Position numbers and translations under genes: made by a program
Part shown: in pieces, positions 59,624-64,000 of the stretch
Numbering within the stretch: the first letter of the stretch is position 1
Layout: every line of letters starts with the position of its first letter
Assembly: GCA_035283685.1 (NCBI GenBank)
Contig: DATETJ010000002.1
Coordinates: 547,362-611,361 of the forward strand
DNA: 64,000 nucleotides
Direction: 5' to 3'
Source: Candidatus Bathyarchaeia archaeon
GTDB taxonomy: Archaea; Thermoproteota; Bathyarchaeia; Bathyarchaeales; Bathyarchaeaceae
The notes under the pieces: generated by a model
Seen by the model: the letters and a program-made list of their open reading frames with translations, nothing else
Told to the model about the DNA's origin: nothing
Database searches by the model: none

Positions 59624-61273
59624 ATGCCCACAACAAGCCTAGAGCTGCCCTTCGCCGCGTCAACTAAAGAGAGAACCAAAGCCTTCACGCCAAGCATGGA
59701 GGTTGCCGCAATGCTTCTCCTAGCCGAAGCCAAGCGTCGAAAGCGAGGGCTGCTTGGCACTGCCGCAGCAAAGATATCGTTTGTATCAAAGCTTCATTAT
59801 CCGTTGTGGGCTGTGCCGTCGGAAAACGTGTCTTTGATAGTTGACGGTCTAGGACTCTTTCCATCAGTAATCGCTAAACAACAGCTTCCGGACATAACGC
59901 TGTTTGTCGAGGATGTTGAGCGAGGAGCGTCAATTCGAGAACTTTTCCGAAACGCGTTGGAGAAGAATTTGAACACGTTCAATGACTTTGCTGGGCGCGT
60001 CCACGTTCAAATGGATGCATTGATAGCCGACAAGGCCTTGTTGACCGCACTGTCTGAGTATGTGAAGGAAGCCTCAACCGAAAAATTGAACAGTAATTCC
60101 GTTATTGTTTTGGCGCCACCTAAGCTCGACTTGCAGGCAGCGACTGAGACCGCAAGGTTATCGCAGGATCTTCATAAGCAGATTCAGTCTGAGATAGACA
60201 GCTTGGATTATGCAAGAAGTCTGCTGCAGGAGACAATGAAGTTTCATGAGCAGATGATCCTGACGGAAATCAGACATACGCGTGAGTCTTATGACGCTCA
60301 GATCGCCTCGATTAAGCCAGCTGTGGAGAAGAAAGTAGACCAGCTACTGAAGGAACGAGATGCTCGCGTTGCAAAAATGAATCGAGTTGCAGAGACAGAG
60401 CTGAAAGGGAAGGAAAGGGAAAAGGAGAAGCGGGATCGTGAACTGCAAAGGCTGGATCTGAACAGGGCTGATTTGGTCAGAAAGCGAGAGGCTCGAAGCC
60501 GGAAACATGACAAGATAGGTGAGGCGCACTGGGAGCACAGAATCCGAGCCGGTGAAAACAGATCCGGTGAGCTGAAAGCAAGAATACGTGCTCTTGCAGA
60601 ATTCATTGAAAAAACTCGTGCTCAAGCTGACGCTGACGTTGAGAGAATGAAGCAAGGCTATCAATGGTTGATTGACCAAGAAAGGCGAAAAATAACTGAT
60701 GTTGAAGCCCAACGCGATGAAAAAACTGAAGCCAAACAGAGAGAGAATGAGGGGCTTAAGCTTGTCGTTGAGAAAGTCAAGGAACGAATCGAGGTGCTGA
60801 GTAACAGAAAGGCGGAAGAGGCGGAGGAACTTGAGAGATTAGGGATTGCTTCACAGTTCAGTGATATTACACTTCTCTGCCTGCCATTCTACTTAGTCGG
60901 CTACCACGCCGGAAAAACAACGGGGTTTCACATTTTTCCACCTCTCAAAGTCATGAGTTCTGAAGGCGTTGTAGCAACTATTCGCAAGAAGCTTGGTGAC
61001 TTCAGAGCCGTCTCAAGGGTCAGACTGTTTCTGCAGCCGAGATCTAAGGCATTGAGTCGAATGTTCGATTTCATAGCTGAAGAAAAGATGAAGTCGGACA
61101 AAGTGTTCAGTCAAAATTTGCTCGAAGCTGCTGCATCAGGCAATATACTGCTAAAAGACAGCTTTAAGGATATGTTGATCAAAGGCGTTGCTGAACTGAA
61201 GGCTGAGGACTGGATAACCCCGAAAGAAGAAAACTTTGTGAAGGCATGGATAGAGGCGAGAGCAAGTGGCTGA
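59624..61273 (+). CDS. Long coiled-coil protein paired with an ATPase
   Basis: 549 residues from ATG at 59624. A globular N-terminal part (about 1-150, with KLHYPLWAVPSENVSLIVDG) leads to a long coiled coil of about 240 residues (about 165-400) rich in Lys, Glu and Arg. A C-terminal alpha/beta part (about 410-549) follows. Layout recalls SMC-like or DNA-tethering proteins without a nucleotide-binding site of their own. It overlaps the next gene by 8 bp, a putative ATPase that may supply the energy. Not recognised otherwise. Confidence 0.8.
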   Translation: MPTTSLELPFAASTKERTKAFTPSMEVAAMLLLAEAKRRKRGLLGTAAAKISFVSKLHYPLWAVPSENVSLIVDGLGLFPSVIAKQQLPDITLFVEDVERGASIRELFRNALEKNLNTFNDFAGRVHVQMDALIADKALLTALSEYVKEASTEKLNSNSVIVLAPPKLDLQAATETARLSQDLHKQIQSEIDSLDYARSLLQETMKFHEQMILTEIRHTRESYDAQIASIKPAVEKKVDQLLKERDARVAKMNRVAETELKGKEREKEKRDRELQRLDLNRADLVRKREARSRKHDKIGEAHWEHRIRAGENRSGELKARIRALAEFIEKTRAQADADVERMKQGYQWLIDQERRKITDVEAQRDEKTEAKQRENEGLKLVVEKVKERIEVLSNRKAEEAEELERLGIASQFSDITLLCLPFYLVGYHAGKTTGFHIFPPLKVMSSEGVVATIRKKLGDFRAVSRVRLFLQPRSKALSRMFDFIAEEKMKSDKVFSQNLLEAAASGNILLKDSFKDMLIKGVAELKAEDWITPKEENFVKAWIEARASG

Positions 61274-63026
61274 TGAAGACAACGTAATAGAACGAAGAAT
61301 CTTGCTGAGACGCAGTTTCCCGCGTCAGCAGCTTTTTGAAATCGGCAAGGAACTTGCTTTGCCATATTTTGAACGTGTCGAAAACGCTTGGCGCGTTGAC
61401 GAGGTTCAAGCTGCATTTGAAATCGCCTCGAACATAAATGATGTCAAGCTCAAAGAAGTCTTTCAAAGCCATAAGCCGCGTGAATGGATAACGTTCAGAG
61501 GCAAGCACTACACATTTGAAGATGGCGCGTTGCTGCTTGAGGGTTCTTGGAAAGCAATTGAGAATAACCTGCGTCAAGTCACCAAGCAGCACGGGAAAAA
61601 CGGGCAAGACATCGTGAAAGTCTTTCTAGCGCAGGGCAAAGGCTGCAGCGTGAAGGATTTAACCTCACATTTGAAACGCGAAGTCGACCCAGTTCCCGTA
61701 ATCGAGGAACTCGAAAGAATGAAAATCATCGCAGTTTCATATCAAGGCGACGGGTACAAAGAGTGGAGGATTCCAGAAGAAATTTCTCCGCTAATTCAGG
61801 GGAAGCTGGGAATGGCTGCTCCCGAACCTGCACCAACCACCACTACTGTTGCAGATCAGCCAATTGGTTCTGTCGACATTGGCGAAGTTGACTACTTGGC
61901 GCTGGAGCGACAAGAAATCGAGAAGATGGACGCTGAGCTAAACCAGCACCTGAACAACGTGGTGAAGACTCGCCTCGACTCAACCATTCGCTTTGGCAAA
62001 ACCTTTTCAGCCCCCGCCTTGGCAGACTATCTGCTGAAGCTTTTCGGTCCAGTTCTCTACTTCGACAGCCTGCTCAGCATCACCCAGCAGTATGGCTTAG
62101 CCAACGTGGATATTGTTCACGAACGAGGTAAAACTGGCATGCGCACAGGTTGGAACCTTTCACTCTTTGGCGAGCCAGGCACAGGCAAGAGCTTTTCCAC
62201 CAGAGACATGATCTTGGGCAAGCCTGACGCCAAGGTTTTTTCGCACGGCATTCCTGGACGCAACCGTTACGCTGGCGGCATCACACCAGCACGTTTTATC
62301 AGGATGGGACAAGCGTACGTGGGTCGAACCTTCAATTTCATTGTGCCCGAATTCAACGATTGGTTCAAGTACAAGGGCATGGTTGAGCCACTGAAACTGG
62401 CGATGGAACGCGGCGAAATTAAATATGAACTGCATCGCGAAGTCATCGGACCGTACAGGTTCGATAATTTCTTCAGTGTCAACTATAACGTTGCCACCTA
62501 TGCTCGAGGTTATGAAGTTACGGTTCAAGACCCGAACTTTAACGCGATTGAAGACCGCATGTTATGCAGGTTGCACAGACTTACCAAGCAGCGGTTCATT
62601 GAAATCGCCCAGAGCCAGATGCGGCTGGCTTTTGGCGAAATCGACATTGAGAAGGGTGCTAAGCAAATACGGGATCACTTGGCGCTTGTCTATGCAATTG
62701 AGACTGGTCACCCTTTGGTTGCGTCTCGATTCAGTCCCAAGCCTGTTTTGATCACGCCTAAAGCCTACGAGATGGTTGAGAAGGCTCGTAACGCTATTTT
62801 GGAGCGCATTCCACGCGAGTTTGTGACTTTTTCGGCCCGTTTAGAGGACAGAGCCATACGGTTTGCGTCTGCCGCATCTTTGCTCAACTACTTCCAATCC
62901 GATTCTGAGAATGTTCCAGTCAGCGAAGACGCCTTGAAGTACGCTGTTCAACTGTATGTTGAAGAAGCCTCAGTACGCTCAAGACAGGAGTTCAAGCCTG
63001 AAGAAGTCTTGGCGAAAGTCTTCTAG
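61266..63026 (+). CDS. AAA-like ATPase with unusual Walker B, partner of the coiled-coil protein
   Basis: 586 residues from GTG at 61266. The first 190 residues have winged-helix-like segments (SVKDLTSHLKREVDPVPVIEELERMK). A Pro/Thr-rich linker lies near 190-205. The ATPase core starts near 280, with Walker A LFGEPGTGKS at about 300. The strand that should be Walker B reads FNFIVPEFNDW, with Pro-Glu in place of the usual Asp-Glu. A long region with VNYNVATYARGYEV and RMLCRLHRLTK (sensor/Arg finger-like) follows. Overall it is MCM/MoxR-like but not in a family I can name. It is translationally coupled to the coiled-coil gene. Confidence 0.8.
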   Translation: MADEDNVIERRILLRRSFPRQQLFEIGKELALPYFERVENAWRVDEVQAAFEIASNINDVKLKEVFQSHKPREWITFRGKHYTFEDGALLLEGSWKAIENNLRQVTKQHGKNGQDIVKVFLAQGKGCSVKDLTSHLKREVDPVPVIEELERMKIIAVSYQGDGYKEWRIPEEISPLIQGKLGMAAPEPAPTTTTVADQPIGSVDIGEVDYLALERQEIEKMDAELNQHLNNVVKTRLDSTIRFGKTFSAPALADYLLKLFGPVLYFDSLLSITQQYGLANVDIVHERGKTGMRTGWNLSLFGEPGTGKSFSTRDMILGKPDAKVFSHGIPGRNRYAGGITPARFIRMGQAYVGRTFNFIVPEFNDWFKYKGMVEPLKLAMERGEIKYELHREVIGPYRFDNFFSVNYNVATYARGYEVTVQDPNFNAIEDRMLCRLHRLTKQRFIEIAQSQMRLAFGEIDIEKGAKQIRDHLALVYAIETGHPLVASRFSPKPVLITPKAYEMVEKARNAILERIPREFVTFSARLEDRAIRFASAASLLNYFQSDSENVPVSEDALKYAVQLYVEEASVRSRQEFKPEEVLAKVF

Positions 63027-63098
63027 ATTTCCAGTGAGTCTGCGTTGTCATTGTAGATTCCTTCAGCCATTAACTGTATCAACGTGCAAGTCGAGAGA

Positions 63099-63782
63099 TT
63101 ACTGCTTTCCTAGCGCGTGTTTGACTGCCACATCTTTCTCAATGTGTTTGAGTCGGAACTTGTCGCCGCAGACGGGGCAAGTCAAAGCTTGGCCTGTGTC
63201 GATTTCCTTTTTCTTTATTTTTGGCTTTTGTCTTTCTTGTTGCTGTAAGGCCTCAAGCTTTTCTTCTGCTGTGGTTGTTGACAGTGTCCATGCTCGTTCA
63301 AGTAGGAACAGAGTTATGCTGGCCTTTTCATCCTCCGCCTTGGTTAATGTGACCCAGTGTTTGCCCGGCGCAGTTTTCCCTGTCGCTTCTTCGTACGCTT
63401 TGATTTCGTAGTTTTCTCGAATAACGGATGGAATCTCGTCTAAGGAGGCCACGACCTTCCGTGATATTTTGTCGCTTTCATCAACTCTAGTCAAGGATAT
63501 GATATCGTAAAGCCAGCCTGTTCTTTGGCTCAGCTGAAACAACATTGTGTTGCCTTCAAGCTGGGCGAAGCGTGTGCCAGCTGGGCACTTGATAGCTTTA
63601 ACCATGACTTTTCCAAGTTCGCTGTCTCTGCACGTTTTGAACAGCCAGTTTCCAGTGAGAAAATCGTGGATCCTGTAGAAACAAACTTCACCGTGGCGGA
63701 GTTGCCGAAGACTCATGTCATACCAAGCGTCGTTGGGTCGTTCTTCGATTTTGGTGATCTTGATCTGTTTCACATAGCTCAT
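63099..63782 (-). CDS. Unknown protein with C-terminal zinc-finger
   Basis: 227 residues. An N-terminal beta-rich region (about 1-110), a middle segment with EIPSVIRENYEIKAYEE and a helical region, then a C-terminal CPVCGDKFRLKHIEKDVAVKH that could bind zinc through two Cys and two His. It converges on the ATPase gene with a 72-bp gap. No family recognised. It may belong with the coiled-coil/ATPase pair but is on the other strand. Confidence 0.72.
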   Translation of the reverse strand: MSYVKQIKITKIEERPNDAWYDMSLRQLRHGEVCFYRIHDFLTGNWLFKTCRDSELGKVMVKAIKCPAGTRFAQLEGNTMLFQLSQRTGWLYDIISLTRVDESDKISRKVVASLDEIPSVIRENYEIKAYEEATGKTAPGKHWVTLTKAEDEKASITLFLLERAWTLSTTTAEEKLEALQQQERQKPKIKKKEIDTGQALTCPVCGDKFRLKHIEKDVAVKHALGKQ

Positions 63783-63885
63783 TATGTTTAACCCTCACCT
63801 CACACTGGTCTATCACCAGTATCACAACAACACTCTTATTCTGACTTTTCCTCTATCTTAATACAGACTAAGCGGCCCATCCCTC

Positions 63886-64000
63886 ATGTCTAATACAAGA
63901 ATGCGTCTTCTTGGTGTTTTTTACATTGCTGAAGGCGTCTCGTTTCTTGCCTATTCAGCATGGCGGTTATGGATACAGCCTTTGGAATTCTATCGGGCTC
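63886..64000 (+). CDS. N-terminus of a membrane protein (partial)
   Basis: ATG at 63886 opens a frame to the window end: MSNTRMRLLGVFYIAEGVSF, then a hydrophobic continuation LAYSAWRLWIQPLEF. It has one membrane segment so far. No family can be named from 38 residues. Confidence 0.45.
   Translation, partial: MSNTRMRLLGVFYIAEGVSFLAYSAWRLWIQPLEFYRA

Overview
The window comes from an archaeal chromosome. Evidence: an Orc1/Cdc6 initiator, RadA, an OB-fold SSB, two archaeal-type EF-2 genes, a Nip7/PUA protein next to a NSUN-type RNA methyltransferase, AlaX, an archaeal MTA phosphorylase with APRT, TATA-box promoters with short or absent leaders, and a tRNA gene that encodes its CCA. The gene set and the many short unknown genes recall uncultivated TACK lineages, Bathyarchaeia in particular. 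That placement is inferred from memory of such genomes and was not tested by a search.

Layout. 0-6.8 kb: a minus-strand operon (YHS protein, M24 peptidase-like protein, cation efflux protein, cobalamin-type radical SAM enzyme, Zn-motif membrane protein) preceded by a MoxR-VWA gene. 6.8-12.4 kb: a decayed ABC-GNAT gene, then an AT-rich accessory island. 12.6-13.7 kb: a HEPN/MNT pair ending at a tRNA-Thr 3' fragment. 13.9-17.9 kb: hairpin repeats, orc1/cdc6, a small HTH gene and moaC-moaB-moaA. 18-29 kb: metallo-hydrolase, MFS transporter, tRNA-Gly, 2-oxoacid:ferredoxin oxidoreductase, RNA modification genes, malate dehydrogenase, radical SAM protein and aquaporin. 29-37 kb: EF-2, nitroreductase, SSB, RadA, AlaX and a patch of gene fragments. 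37.5-45.5 kb: secreted proteins, a PIN toxin-antitoxin pair, M20 hydrolase, a second EF-2 and a GNAT enzyme. 46-53 kb: an oligopeptide-type ABC importer with a divergent binding protein. 53.5-59.5 kb: stress protein, adenine/MTA/SAH salvage genes and a sugar nucleotidyltransferase. 59.6-64 kb: a coiled-coil/ATPase pair and a zinc-finger protein.

The main discovery is at 8484-11812: a 3.3-kb element with long terminal inverted repeats (62 bp identical plus a variable CA tract), flanked by a 13-bp direct repeat. It encodes a Cas1 with all catalytic residues but no Cas2, Cas4, effector or CRISPR array. This is the hallmark of a casposon. The element lacks the PolB gene that defines known casposons. 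Instead it has a small protein with DxD and GYH motifs like those of archaeo-eukaryotic primases, in a tight operon with HTH, zinc-finger, AbrB and coiled-coil proteins. A third copy of the 13-bp repeat suggests that a second, non-autonomous unit sits in tandem beside it.

Other points of interest: the second EF-2 has Arg where diphthamide-modified His is expected. A mosaic family of hairpin modules is scattered at four or more intergenic sites, and one copy supplies the end of a gene. The peptide-binding protein appears circularly permuted. The OppB permease carries an extra four-helix domain that also occurs alone near the casposon.
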